Origin: Pseudomonas sp. A34-9
GTDB taxonomy: Bacteria; Pseudomonadota; Gammaproteobacteria; Pseudomonadales; Pseudomonadaceae
NCBI RefSeq assembly: GCF_029543085.1
Contig: NZ_CP119967.1
Location: forward strand, 3,312,501 to 3,376,500
Length of the DNA stretch: 64,000 nucleotides
Direction of reading: 5' to 3'
Shown: one piece after another, positions 49,291 to 57,814 of the stretch
How the letters are laid out: every line of letters starts with the position of its first letter
Position numbering within the stretch: position 1 is the first letter of the stretch
Made by a program: the position numbers and the translations under genes
The notes under the pieces: generated by a model
Seen by the model: only the letters and a program-made list of their open reading frames with translations
Databases searched by the model: none
What the model was told of the DNA's origin: nothing

Positions 49291-50169
49291 TCAGGCAGCG
49301 CCGAACTCTCGATACAGTTCTGGCAGGAAACTGGCCAGATGGTTGAATTCGCACAGGTCATGAACGGCGAATTCATAGGCGAGGGTTTCCAGTTCCGCTT
49401 CGCCGAAACCGTTAGCCTCCATCAGCGCGGCAGCCTTTTCGGCACCAGGAAAACGCGACATCGATGGATGACTGCCGACCCAGTAGCGGCTGGTGAGATA
49501 GAGGCCTTCCGGAGTTTCTTTGAATAGGTGCACCATCAGCGACACCGGCACCTCGGGTTGTTCCGCCAGGCTCATCAACGCGCTGACGCTTCCGTCGATT
49601 TTCGCGTCGCGGTACAGATCGGCACGCAAGCCCAGTTTTTCCGGGTCCTGGAAGTGGATATGCAGGTGCATCAGGCGATCGCCGACATATTCCGAGGCGC
49701 AGAAGGTGTTGCCGTACAAGCGCTGTTCAAAACTCAGGGACGTCTGCTTGAGGCGTTCGTGATTGACGCAAGGATTGCTGACATGGGCATAAGGAAACCA
49801 CAGGGTATAGCGTTCGGCTTCCAGCGGGTGCCACATGAACCACCATTTCAGCATCGCTGCGGTCGAGCGCGGGAAAAACTTGCGGCTCTGGACATACGCC
49901 ATTGGCCCGGGCAGCAGGGCGTATCCCGATTCCTCGCTGACGAAGTCTGCCTCCAGCAACCGATTGATGTCCTCGACGCTCGGCGTCAGGGTCTGTTCCA
50001 GCGGCAGTGGTCCTTGCTGGATCTTGCACACGGCGGAAAGGGGGACATTCATCTGCGCAGAGAAATACTTGGCGTAGGGTTTGTCCTTGATCGCCTCGCG
50101 ATTGCGCAGGAATTGCTTCTGCATTGGCAGAGAGAAGTAGGTGAAAGGGGTCATTACGCGCGCATCCAT
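49291..50169 (-). CDS. phlG: PhlG, DAPG hydrolase
   Basis: A 292-residue zinc-dependent hydrolase that cleaves a C-C bond of DAPG to give monoacetylphloroglucinol and acetate, easing toxicity and adjusting signal level. The known metal ligands are in place: His129 (FPYAHV), Glu160 (FCASE), His270 (EFAVH) and Glu274 (DLCE). The fold is Bet v1-like, not alpha/beta hydrolase. The gene is divergent from phlH and convergent with phlF, and two palindromes upstream are likely regulator sites. Confidence 0.97.
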   Translation of the reverse strand: MDARVMTPFTYFSLPMQKQFLRNREAIKDKPYAKYFSAQMNVPLSAVCKIQQGPLPLEQTLTPSVEDINRLLEADFVSEESGYALLPGPMAYVQSRKFFPRSTAAMLKWWFMWHPLEAERYTLWFPYAHVSNPCVNHERLKQTSLSFEQRLYGNTFCASEYVGDRLMHLHIHFQDPEKLGLRADLYRDAKIDGSVSALMSLAEQPEVPVSLMVHLFKETPEGLYLTSRYWVGSHPSMSRFPGAEKAAALMEANGFGEAELETLAYEFAVHDLCEFNHLASFLPELYREFGAA

Positions 50170-50254
50170 TGCGATGTTTTCCTTTGGCTAAATGGCCTTG
50201 GACCTGACAACATTCGTCGCCAATATCCATGCCTATCGAGGTATGTAGGTGATT

Positions 50255-50269
50255 TGAAGCTAAGCTTCA
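50255..50269. promoter_or_regulatory. Palindrome in the phlG-phlH gap, candidate PhlH operator
   Basis: TGAAGCT-A-AGCTTCA is a perfect 7-bp inverted repeat in the 142-bp gap between the divergent phlG and phlH genes. PhlH is a TetR repressor of phlG in other DAPG strains, so this is a natural place for its operator, serving both genes. Binding is inferred, not shown. Confidence 0.6.
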
Positions 50270-50281
50270 TAAAAATAAAAG

Positions 50282-50291
50282 TCAAATTTGA
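50282..50291. promoter_or_regulatory. Second short palindrome before phlH
   Basis: TCAAATTTGA is a perfect 10-bp palindrome, followed by a further ATTTGA half-site, about 20 bp before the phlH start. It could be a second PhlH contact or overlap the phlH promoter. Confidence 0.4.
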
Positions 50292-50311
50292 ATTTGAGTT
50301 AATAGGAGTTC

Positions 50312-50974
50312 ATGCTCGTGTCCGGTCCGAATCAGGCAGCTTCTCTACGTGCTCAGCGACAAGATGGCCGGGTGACCCGCCAGCATATTCTGGAGACAGC
50401 AGGGCAGTTGTTTGCCGATCTGGGGTATGCCAACACCACCAGCAAACAGGTCTGCGAGAACTCCAACTCGAACGTGGCGTCGGTCAATTATCACTTCGAG
50501 AACAAGGAGGGTCTTTACCGTGCCGTGCTGCTCGAAGCCCATGAACGCCTGCTCAGCATCGATATATTATTCAGCTTGAGCAAGAGCCCTGCCTCTCCTG
50601 AGGACAAATTGCGTTTGATCATCACCGTCCTGATCGAGCGCGTGCGCAATCATCGAGATGCCTGGGCGCTCAAGGTGTTGAGCCGGGAATTGCTGTCGCC
50701 TTCGAGTCTGCTGCCCTCGGTGCTGGAGCAGCAGGCCTATCCGAAAGCGAAGGTCTTTCGGGGCATTCTTGGGCAGATCCTGGGCTTGCCGGACGATCAC
50801 CCGACCACGCTGCATTGTGCGCTAGGCGTATTTGCGCCTTGTCTTTTCCTGCTATTGGCCCACGAAGCGTTGAGCGAGAACGTGCTGCCGGGTCTGGAAA
50901 TGGAACCCGCCGTGCTGATCGAGCACATGATGACTTACGCGCTCGCGGGCCTCAAAGCCGTGTCGGCGCAATAG
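50312..50974 (+). CDS. phlH: PhlH, TetR-family repressor of phlG
   Basis: A 220-residue TetR regulator. Its helix-turn-helix (about 22-66) reads RQHILETAGQLFADLGYANT, then TSKQVCENSNSNVASVNYHF and ENKEGLYRAV, followed by a CerR-type C-terminal domain. In related strains PhlH represses phlG and is released by DAPG or MAPG. The ATG at 50312 has TAGGAG just upstream. It is divergent from phlG. Confidence 0.95.
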   Translation: MLVSGPNQAASLRAQRQDGRVTRQHILETAGQLFADLGYANTTSKQVCENSNSNVASVNYHFENKEGLYRAVLLEAHERLLSIDILFSLSKSPASPEDKLRLIITVLIERVRNHRDAWALKVLSRELLSPSSLLPSVLEQQAYPKAKVFRGILGQILGLPDDHPTTLHCALGVFAPCLFLLLAHEALSENVLPGLEMEPAVLIEHMMTYALAGLKAVSAQ

Positions 50975-51051
50975 CGAACGCGATCAGCGATGCGCATCGA
51001 TTCGAGCCGAAATCCACTCGCGGCGGTACGCGAACACGCTGTTGGCTATGG

Positions 51052-51090
51052 CCGTACACTGGTGAAGTCGTTGAAACTAACGGCGGCAAT
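51052..51090 (+). pseudogene. Short remnant of an MvaT/H-NS-like gene
   Basis: Thirteen codons read PYTGEVVETNGGN, matching the DNA-binding core PHTGEVVETKGGN of MvaT/MvaU proteins at 11 of 13 positions. The DNA also matches the intact mvaU-like gene at 61652-62017, with differences mostly at third codon positions. Nothing MvaT-like is readable before or after it. It lies between phlH and the broken MFS gene and is a scrap left by rearrangement. Confidence 0.6.
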
Positions 51091-51114
51091 TGTCGCGGCG
51101 CAGGTCAGGTTTGA

Positions 51115-51915
51115 TCAGCGCCGCGTCAGCAAAGGGATATGGGCGCCGAGAATATCGGCCCCAACGCTTGTCGCACCGGTGGCTACGTAGTTTTTTCTAT
51201 TTCGCAGATGCAGCAGTTGCAACAGCGCGGCGACAACCGACACCACGCCGGCACTGATCGCCAATGTCCAGCCGGGCATTTGCAACAGCAATACGAAACC
51301 ACCGGCGGCGGCCCCCATGGCACTGCCCAGATACAGCGCCGATTCGTTGAGCGCCACGGCCAGATTGCCGTCGCCCTTATGCTCCCGCGCGGCAATCAAT
51401 TCGTTGTTCTGCGGCACTTGCAGTGCCCAGCCTACAGCGCCCCAGACGGCAATCGGCATCATCGCCAGCCACGGTGTTACCGCAGCGGCAGCCGGCAGTG
51501 CGAACAAGGAGACGCTGAGGATGACCAGAATCAGGAACGTGAGCATCGGTCCCCTGATGCGATCCGCCAGCGGCCCGACGAGGAAACTGCCTGCCACACC
51601 ACCCAGCCCCCAGACCCACAGATACGGCGTGATGTTGTTGACGCCGCCATAAGCCGGGTCCGCCATCAACGGCACCATGAAGGTGTACATGCCCAGACTC
51701 GCGACCGCCGCCAGCAGTGAAACCAACAGAATGGTCATCACATTGCGGTCGCCCAGCAGGGCCAGTTTGCGGCTGATCGGCATCGCCGGTCCGGCAGAGA
51801 TCGCCGGCAGCCTGATCAGCAGGCCCAGCCAGGAAATCAGGCCGAGGAATGCCACCAGCCACAGGGCCATCTGCCAACCGAATTGCTCGGCGAGCAGCAG
51901 CTGGATAATGGAAAG
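51115..51915 (-). pseudogene. MFS transporter lacking its N-terminal half
   Basis: From about 51900 down to the stop at 51115 the frame encodes the second half of a DHA1-type sugar/drug efflux protein. It starts LLAEQFGWQMALWLVAFLGL, followed by about seven membrane segments with GPLADRIRGPMLTF (segment 8-9 loop) and QVPQNNELI. The first five segments are gone: upstream the frame only reads antisense through the XRE gene. The break falls within about 15 bp of the XRE start codon, suggesting a deletion or insertion junction exactly there. The fragment is unlikely to be functional. Confidence 0.8.
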
Positions 51916-52780
51916 GAGTCTTGAGCGCACTCGACAGGACCTGGCTGAGTTTTTACGCAGTCGCCGAGAGCGCATATCACTTGCAGAAGCAGGATTACCC
52001 CCGACTGGCAGACGGCGTACACCCGGGCTGCGTCGAGAAGAAGTGGCGGCATTGGCGGGTGTTGGGCTGTCTTGGTACACATGGTTCGAACAAGGACGCG
52101 ATATTGGTGTGTCACCTGCTTTTCTGGATAAACTTTGCCGGGTTCTCAAACTGGATGCTCTGGAACGCCGTCACCTCTACCTGCTTTCTCACCAGCGACC
52201 GCCAGCCGAGGAGGGGAGAACATGGTGCGTGGTGCCGCAGATTATTCATCGCCTGATGGCGGATCTGCCGTTGCGGCCCGCTTATGTGCTGAACCTTCGC
52301 TGGGATGTCTTGGCCTGGAATCCTGCCGCTGACAAGATTTTCAAGTTTTCCGAGAAGACGCCTGAGCAACGCAACTTTTTATCGATGTTGTTTACCGACG
52401 AGCACATGAAATCTCTTTTCCAGCCATGGGACGACCAGGCAATCCAGATGCTCTCCAGTTTCCGCCGGGACTATGTTCACGTCTCAAATGAAAGTGATGT
52501 TGCTTCACTGGTGCGTGAACTTGAGAGTGTCAGTGCGGAATTTAAAGGGTGGTGGTCCCGGCAGGACATTCACGGACCCTGCCAGGGTATTCGGCACTTC
52601 GCGATCAATTCATTTGGCGACGTCACACTTGAACATACCACGCTAACGGTCGATGTCGAACGGCATTTGCGGCTTGTTTACTACGCGCCAATGGACGAAG
52701 GGATCGCCCTGTTGAAGTTCGAGAAGTGGCTGGAGGAGGGCGTTGCAGAAGTCCAGCACGATCAATTCGAGACTTCATAA
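51908..52780 (+). CDS. XRE-family regulator with MmyB-like ligand-binding domain
   Basis: A 290-residue protein. Residues about 8-75 are an HTH_31/XRE domain with the family signature RRTPGLRREEVAALAGVGLSWYTWFEQGRD. Residues about 105-270 are the MmyB-like PAS-type domain (VLNLRWDVLAWNPAADKIF, ending TLTVDVERHLRLVYYAP). The ATG at 51908 has GGA-rich sequence downstream but no clear ribosome site upstream, which fits a rearranged 5' flank next to the cut MFS gene. Such regulators usually control the divergent gene; here that target is broken. Confidence 0.85.
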   Translation: MERSLERTRQDLAEFLRSRRERISLAEAGLPPTGRRRTPGLRREEVAALAGVGLSWYTWFEQGRDIGVSPAFLDKLCRVLKLDALERRHLYLLSHQRPPAEEGRTWCVVPQIIHRLMADLPLRPAYVLNLRWDVLAWNPAADKIFKFSEKTPEQRNFLSMLFTDEHMKSLFQPWDDQAIQMLSSFRRDYVHVSNESDVASLVRELESVSAEFKGWWSRQDIHGPCQGIRHFAINSFGDVTLEHTTLTVDVERHLRLVYYAPMDEGIALLKFEKWLEEGVAEVQHDQFETS

Positions 52781-52963
52781 TGATTAAGTCTTATTAATGT
52801 AACCGCCTCTGCAAAAGTGCATGTCTTATTATTTTAAAATGCAATTTTCGGGCACTTTCTTCACAAACTCAAGTTATAACTGCAGGAGGCAAATATTTAA
52901 CTACACTAAATGCTCGTTTAATTGAGCTAACGAAAAACCACAGTCAAACCAACGGAGCAGCGC

Positions 52964-53479
52964 ATGGTCGAGCGCAAAACAATTGCAACAGATGTTATTG
53001 ATACGCTTGGACTGGAACCCCACCTTGAAGGCGGCTATTTTCGTCGAACCTATCAGGCGGACCATCGTGACTTACTCGAAACCGCAGCAGGCCCGCGTTA
53101 CCTGATGACGTCGATCTACTATCTGCTGACAGAGCGATCACCGGTTGGCCAGTTTCATTTCAACCAGTCGGACATCTTGCATTTTTTCCATTTGGGCGAC
53201 GCGATCGAATACAGCCTGATCCATCCTGACGGTTCATTGCAGACCCTGGTCATGGGCAACGATGTTCTGGCAGGACAGCTTCTGCAATTGCACGTACCGG
53301 GCGGCATCTGGAAAGCATCACGATTGCTGGATGGCTCAAATGGATTTGGATTGATCAGTGAAGCGGTTTCGCCAGGGTTTGACTTTGCCGACATGGAGAT
53401 GGGGAATCGCGAAAAACTCACGACGGCTTTTCCACAGCATCGAACGCTGATTGAAAAGCTGACGCGGGATCAGGATTGA
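52964..53479 (+). CDS. DUF985-family cupin protein
   Basis: A 171-residue single-domain cupin of the DUF985/YML079w type. It begins with the family signature LGLEPHLEGGYFRRTYQ and includes SIYYLLTERSPVGQFHF, SDILHFFHLGDAIEYSLI and LHVPGGIWKASRL. Its biochemical role is unknown; related structures suggest a small-molecule epimerase or isomerase. The 183 bp upstream are AT-rich and hold its promoter. It appears monocistronic. Confidence 0.85.
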   Translation: MVERKTIATDVIDTLGLEPHLEGGYFRRTYQADHRDLLETAAGPRYLMTSIYYLLTERSPVGQFHFNQSDILHFFHLGDAIEYSLIHPDGSLQTLVMGNDVLAGQLLQLHVPGGIWKASRLLDGSNGFGLISEAVSPGFDFADMEMGNREKLTTAFPQHRTLIEKLTRDQD

Positions 53480-53785
53480 GCGATGCAGATCCAAGGAATC
53501 ATCAGAATGGAGGGAAAGATGTTTTGAGGCTTCGCAGGAGAATGAAATCTCGTGGCCAACGCGGCTAATCTCGAAACATATTGTTACGTGTAATGTATAT
53601 TATGTTAAATGATGTATTACGCTACGCGCCCTTGCAGGATCACGAAGCTATCTCGCCGATCATTTGAGCCCTCGAGCCTGACGACATCACTCCGATCATT
53701 CAACGTTGCCTCAGCATCATCGCTTCTATCAAACCCCTGATCCGTGCACGCAATGGCGTGCGCGGATCAATCCGTACCAAGGCGC
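53480..53785. other. 306-bp gap with no recognised gene
   Basis: AT-rich around 53570-53630. From 53668 a plus-strand frame reads ALEPDDITPIIQRCLSIIAS without a start codon and runs into antisense of the amidohydrolase; it resembles coding sequence but matches no family I recognise. No terminator with a U-tract was seen. Confidence 0.35.
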
Positions 53786-54964
53786 TCAGGCAAGAAAATC
53801 TTCCACCAGTTTTACCCAGCAATCGGCGCCCAACCGGATCAGCTCATCATTGAAGTCGTAGTGCGGGTTGTGCACGGAGCAGCCGTGAAACTCGCCCTCA
53901 CCATTGCCCAGCAGGAAATAGCACCCCGGCACTTCTGCGAGCATCCAGGCGAAGTCTTCGGTACCCATGACCTTCGGCCCTCGGCTTTGCAGGTGGCCAG
54001 GTTGAAAAAGCGGCACAAGGCTTTCGCGCACTCGTTGTGTTTCGGTGTCGTCGTTGATCAGTGCCGGGGCCAGCGGAGTGAATTCCAGGTCAATGCTCAC
54101 GCCGAATGATTGCTCGTGACCGCGGACGATTTGTTCCAGTCGCTGATTGATCTTTTGCTGGGTCTGCGGCGTATCGGTACGCACGCTGATCAGCATGCGG
54201 GCCTCGTCAGGAATGATGTTGTAGACACTCCCGGCCTGTAGCATGCCAATGCTGATGACCGCGTACTCTTCCGGGCCGAGGTTGCGCGACTTGATGGTCT
54301 GGATCGCGTTGATCAGGCTGGCCACCACGGGCAATGGATCAACCGACTTCTCTGGCATGGCGCCGTGCCCACCTTGGCCGGTGATGCGCAGCGACACACG
54401 CTCCGAGGACGCCATGGTCGGACCCGCCTGAACCACGGCCGTGCCTAATGGGTAACCGGGCATGTTGTGCAGCGCGAAAATCGCATCGCAGGGAAACCGT
54501 TGGAACAGGCCGTCGTCGATCATCGCCTTGGCCCCACACAAACCCTCCTCGTCCGGTTGGAAAATCAGGTTAAGGGTGCCGTTGAATTCGCCGTGGGTGG
54601 CCAGACGATAAGCGGCCGCGAGCAAGATCGCGGTGTGCCCGTCATGCCCACAGGCATGCATGCGATCGGCTATCTGGCTGGCATGCGCAAAGGTGTTTTT
54701 TTCCTGCATGGGCAGCGCGTCCATATCGGCGCGAAGACCGATACGGCGTGTGCCCTCGCCTCTTTTCAGGACGCCGACCAGGCCATGCCCGCCGATACCG
54801 CGATGCACCTCATAGCCCCATTGCGTCAGTTTGGCGGCGACCAGTTCAGCGGTGTTCGGGGTTTCGCCGCCCAGTTCAGGCGCAGCATGGATTTGCCGGC
54901 GCAAGGCGATGAAGCTTTGCAGTTCGGTCTCGCTTAACGCTGATTTGTTTTGTTGATTGCGCAT
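53786..54964 (-). CDS. M20D-family amidohydrolase (hippurate hydrolase-like)
   Basis: A 392-residue metallopeptidase-fold enzyme of the HipO/AbgB/IAA-amino-acid hydrolase group. The motifs are RRQIHAAPELGGE (about 27), RADMDALPMQEKN (about 79), the metal motif HACGHDGHTAILLAAA (Cys and His about 105-110) and QPDEEG (about 141). A lid/dimer domain follows, with GHGAMPEKSVDPL and a final His in SVHNPHYDFND (about 369). It hydrolyses N-acyl amino acids to the amino acid and carboxylic acid in the cytoplasm. The MFS gene starts 4 bp upstream of it in operon order, so uptake and cleavage are coupled. Confidence 0.88.
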   Translation of the reverse strand: MRNQQNKSALSETELQSFIALRRQIHAAPELGGETPNTAELVAAKLTQWGYEVHRGIGGHGLVGVLKRGEGTRRIGLRADMDALPMQEKNTFAHASQIADRMHACGHDGHTAILLAAAYRLATHGEFNGTLNLIFQPDEEGLCGAKAMIDDGLFQRFPCDAIFALHNMPGYPLGTAVVQAGPTMASSERVSLRITGQGGHGAMPEKSVDPLPVVASLINAIQTIKSRNLGPEEYAVISIGMLQAGSVYNIIPDEARMLISVRTDTPQTQQKINQRLEQIVRGHEQSFGVSIDLEFTPLAPALINDDTETQRVRESLVPLFQPGHLQSRGPKVMGTEDFAWMLAEVPGCYFLLGNGEGEFHGCSVHNPHYDFNDELIRLGADCWVKLVEDFLA

Positions 54965-54967
54965 GGG

Positions 54968-56287
54968 TCAGTCTCTTCCAATGTTTTCCGGGAACAGTTT
55001 CAAGCAGCACAGGCTGATTACCCCGCCGACAAGCAGGTAGAACGCCGGAGCCGTGGGTGTGTCGAGCGCCGAGGTCAGCCATGTGGCGATCAACGGTGAG
55101 AAGCCGCCGAACAAGGTGACGCCGAAGCTGTAACTCACCGAGGTGCCGAGCGCTCGGTGTGGCTTGGCAAACGCTTCCATGATCATCGCGAAAAACGCCC
55201 CTGAGCCCACGCACCCGGGCAGTACCAGCAGTGCGACGATCAACATCGCGATGTACAAGTCAGTGGTATGCGACAACAGCCATAGCGCCGGCCATGCGGC
55301 GATAACCGGCAAGGTCATCGTCCAGACCAGCAGTTTTTTGCGCAGGCCATGGCGGTCGGCGTAGCGCCCTGCTATGGGCGTGATGATTGCCAGGCACGCG
55401 GCGGCAACGCACGCGATCGCCAGCGCGCTGCGCTGCGGATAATGCAGAGCGCTGACCAGATATGCCGGCATGTAGAAAATGAACAGGTACATGCCAATGG
55501 TTGCGCTCGCCATCAGGCCGGTGGCGAGTGCGGTGTTGCGCAGATCAATGACCTCACGCCACCCCGGTTTGCGTACGGTTGCTTGTGCGGAGCTGACCGT
55601 CGCCTGTTCAAGCGTTTCCGGCAGGCAGCGGCGGATGTACCAGCCGACCGGCCCGATGAGCAAACCGATGACGAAAGGGATACGCCAACCCCACTCTTCA
55701 AGGTCAGGCGCGGTCATGACGCTGCTCAGAAAAAGTCCAATGCCTGCCCCTACCAGAGCCGCGTATCCCTGACTCGCCGCCTGCCAGCTGACATTGCTGC
55801 AACGATGGTTCGTCGCCGACGATTCCATCATCAACACCGAGGCGGTACCGATCTCTCCACCGGCAGAAAAACCTTGCGTCAGCCGGCCGATGACCAACAG
55901 AACGGTGCCCAATACTCCAGCTTGCTGGTAAGTGGGGGCGAATGCGATCAGCGCTGTGCCCAGTGTCATCAGTGCAATCGTCAGCGTCAGCGCGGCCTTG
56001 CGCCCTTTTCTATCGGCGAAACGGCCAATGATCATCGCCCCGACCGGACGCATCAGAAAGCCCACTCCGAACGCCGTCAGCGACATCAGCAATGAAGCGA
56101 TCGGCGACTGCGCCGGGAAAAAGTTCTTGGCGATGATCACGGCAAAAAAGCTGTAGATCGTGAAATCGTACATCTCTAGCGCATTGCCCAGGGCGCACGC
56201 AACAGTGGCTTTTCTGGAGTTGAGGGTGGCCGGATTGGAACGCATCGTTCTGTTGGCCAGGGAAGTGTCCGATTGCAGGGTCGTCAT
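54968..56287 (-). CDS. MFS transporter, metabolite:proton symporter (MHS) family
   Basis: A 439-residue permease with 12 membrane segments. The MHS hallmarks are GNALEMYDFTIYSFFAVIIA in the first segment, GRFADRKGRKAAL between segments 2 and 3, and GEIGTASVLMMES. Members import organic acids such as citrate, shikimate, proline or benzoate-type compounds. The start MTTLQSDTS at 56287 follows GGAGCGTGCC; an extension to 56326 is open but unsupported. It is co-transcribed with the M20 hydrolase, suggesting import of an N-acyl amino acid or aromatic amide. Confidence 0.88.
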   Translation of the reverse strand: MTTLQSDTSLANRTMRSNPATLNSRKATVACALGNALEMYDFTIYSFFAVIIAKNFFPAQSPIASLLMSLTAFGVGFLMRPVGAMIIGRFADRKGRKAALTLTIALMTLGTALIAFAPTYQQAGVLGTVLLVIGRLTQGFSAGGEIGTASVLMMESSATNHRCSNVSWQAASQGYAALVGAGIGLFLSSVMTAPDLEEWGWRIPFVIGLLIGPVGWYIRRCLPETLEQATVSSAQATVRKPGWREVIDLRNTALATGLMASATIGMYLFIFYMPAYLVSALHYPQRSALAIACVAAACLAIITPIAGRYADRHGLRKKLLVWTMTLPVIAAWPALWLLSHTTDLYIAMLIVALLVLPGCVGSGAFFAMIMEAFAKPHRALGTSVSYSFGVTLFGGFSPLIATWLTSALDTPTAPAFYLLVGGVISLCCLKLFPENIGRD

Positions 56288-56674
56288 GGCACGCTCCGAT
56301 TTCTTATTGGCGTTATGCGAAACCAACTATCGGGGAACTCCGAAGACGAATCACTTGCGCTTTTTGCAGGCAATTAACCAATGGTTAACTTGCTTGCATC
56401 ACGTCCTTTGAACACGCGCCACAACAGTGCTCCGCGAGCACTTGAAGGCGGGTATCGCACCAATGGCTTCCATTTTTCACACTCATGCAGCCGCTGAATC
56501 GATGCAATCGGGCATTTTTTGAGGCCCTTCCGCACGCCTGCCGGCCTCAATGCAGGCGGTATTCCTTAGCAAATTAACCAGTAGGCATATCCATGCAAAA
56601 TTGACCATTTCCGCCGGTTTTTATTTTCGTGGAGGCTGCGATCCGTCAGCCATCACGTCTACGGAGCGTCTGAA
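56288..56674. promoter_or_regulatory. Divergent control region with palindrome, MFS gene/porin gene
   Basis: No gene in this 387-bp gap. TTAACC-AAT-GGTTAA (56374-56388) is a perfect palindrome flanked by GCAA and TTGC, and its half AATTAACCA recurs near 56571 closer to the porin gene. This layout suits a LysR-type dimer site plus accessory half-site, perhaps for the LysR protein encoded just beyond the porin. Confidence 0.5.
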
Positions 56675-57814
56675 ATGGTTATGTCCGCCGCGCGCAATTC
56701 TTCATTGACCGCTTTGCTCTTGGGGCTCGGGCTGCCGACGTGCAGCCAGGCTGAGGGATTCCCTGCCATTGCCCGAGTAGCGCCAGGATTTGGCTATTAC
56801 AACGTCGATAAGGGCTACACCGACAAGCTCAATGTCTATGGCACACTCGATGCTTTTGTGAATTACCAGGACTCGGGCCATCACTCCGGAAGCAAACTCG
56901 CGGGCGGCGGCGCCTGGACCAATAAGCTCGGGCTTTACATGCGCAAGGCACTCAACACGGATACGGTGCTGGAGTTCGATGTCGAGGAAGGGTTCAACCT
57001 GAATGGCCAAGCGCTGGACGAGCACTGGAAGCAGGTCGGCACGTTACGCCTGGCAGTAGCGGCGCTACGTTCGCGGGAGTACGGCAAGCTGGAATTCGGT
57101 AAAACTTATGGCATGGGCACGCCGACGTTTGCTGATCCGTTCCTGGCCACCTACGGTTCGCCCTATACCTACCTGACCAGTCCGCCGGCCGGGCGCGGTG
57201 CCTATTATCTGGATATGCGACCGAAGCACACCCTCGCCTACACTACGCCCAAATTCGCCGGTTTCAGCGTGGCCACCGCCGTGAGCCTGGGCCTGAACGA
57301 TACCGCCAGCTCCGGCAAAACCGTGCGCGGCAAAGGCATGAGTGTCCAGTACAGCGATGAGCGTTGGATATTGCTGGGCTCATTCAATGATTACTTGAGC
57401 GATCCGTGGTTCGACGGCGACCGTCAGCGCCAGACCCACAACTACTTCAAAAGCGCTTCGGCGTTTTATGACTTCGGGCCGCTGTCTGCCAATGTCACCT
57501 GGCAGCGCCAGGACGTCGACTTTCACGCGACGCCGAGCATGAGCGCATGGACGTTGGGCCTTTCCGCGCCCGTGGGCAAAGCCGATGTGGCGCGCATGGC
57601 ACTGGTCAAGCGCGACATCGAATTTGGCGACAAGGACGCCGTCGGGATCATGCTCGGCTACGACCACTTCCTGATGAAGAACTGGGCCATCTACGGTCGG
57701 GTCGCCCTGATCGATAACCGCCCGGAATCCGCCATCAGCTATGCGGGAATCCCCCTTGAGCAAACCGGTGACGACCCCAGCAACCTGGCGGTCGGCATGT
57801 ACTATCACTTCTAG
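56675..57814 (+). CDS. Outer-membrane porin (general porin type)
   Basis: A 379-residue beta-barrel protein. It has a signal peptide ending near CSQA, then LNVYGTLDAFVNYQ and strands with KLEFGKTYGMGTP, the L3-loop-like region and a terminal aromatic residue (VGMYYHF). It is of the Gram-negative porin (Porin_4) type and not OprD-like by eye. It probably lets the substrate of the divergent MHS transporter/amidohydrolase pair enter the periplasm. The 3' end overlaps the convergent LysR gene by 4 bp. Confidence 0.82.
   Translation: MVMSAARNSSLTALLLGLGLPTCSQAEGFPAIARVAPGFGYYNVDKGYTDKLNVYGTLDAFVNYQDSGHHSGSKLAGGGAWTNKLGLYMRKALNTDTVLEFDVEEGFNLNGQALDEHWKQVGTLRLAVAALRSREYGKLEFGKTYGMGTPTFADPFLATYGSPYTYLTSPPAGRGAYYLDMRPKHTLAYTTPKFAGFSVATAVSLGLNDTASSGKTVRGKGMSVQYSDERWILLGSFNDYLSDPWFDGDRQRQTHNYFKSASAFYDFGPLSANVTWQRQDVDFHATPSMSAWTLGLSAPVGKADVARMALVKRDIEFGDKDAVGIMLGYDHFLMKNWAIYGRVALIDNRPESAISYAGIPLEQTGDDPSNLAVGMYYHF

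Noticed and set aside
53668..53785. Possible coding remnant before the amidohydrolase stop
   Set aside because: About 35 plausible codons but no start, no recognised family and overlap with antisense of a real gene.
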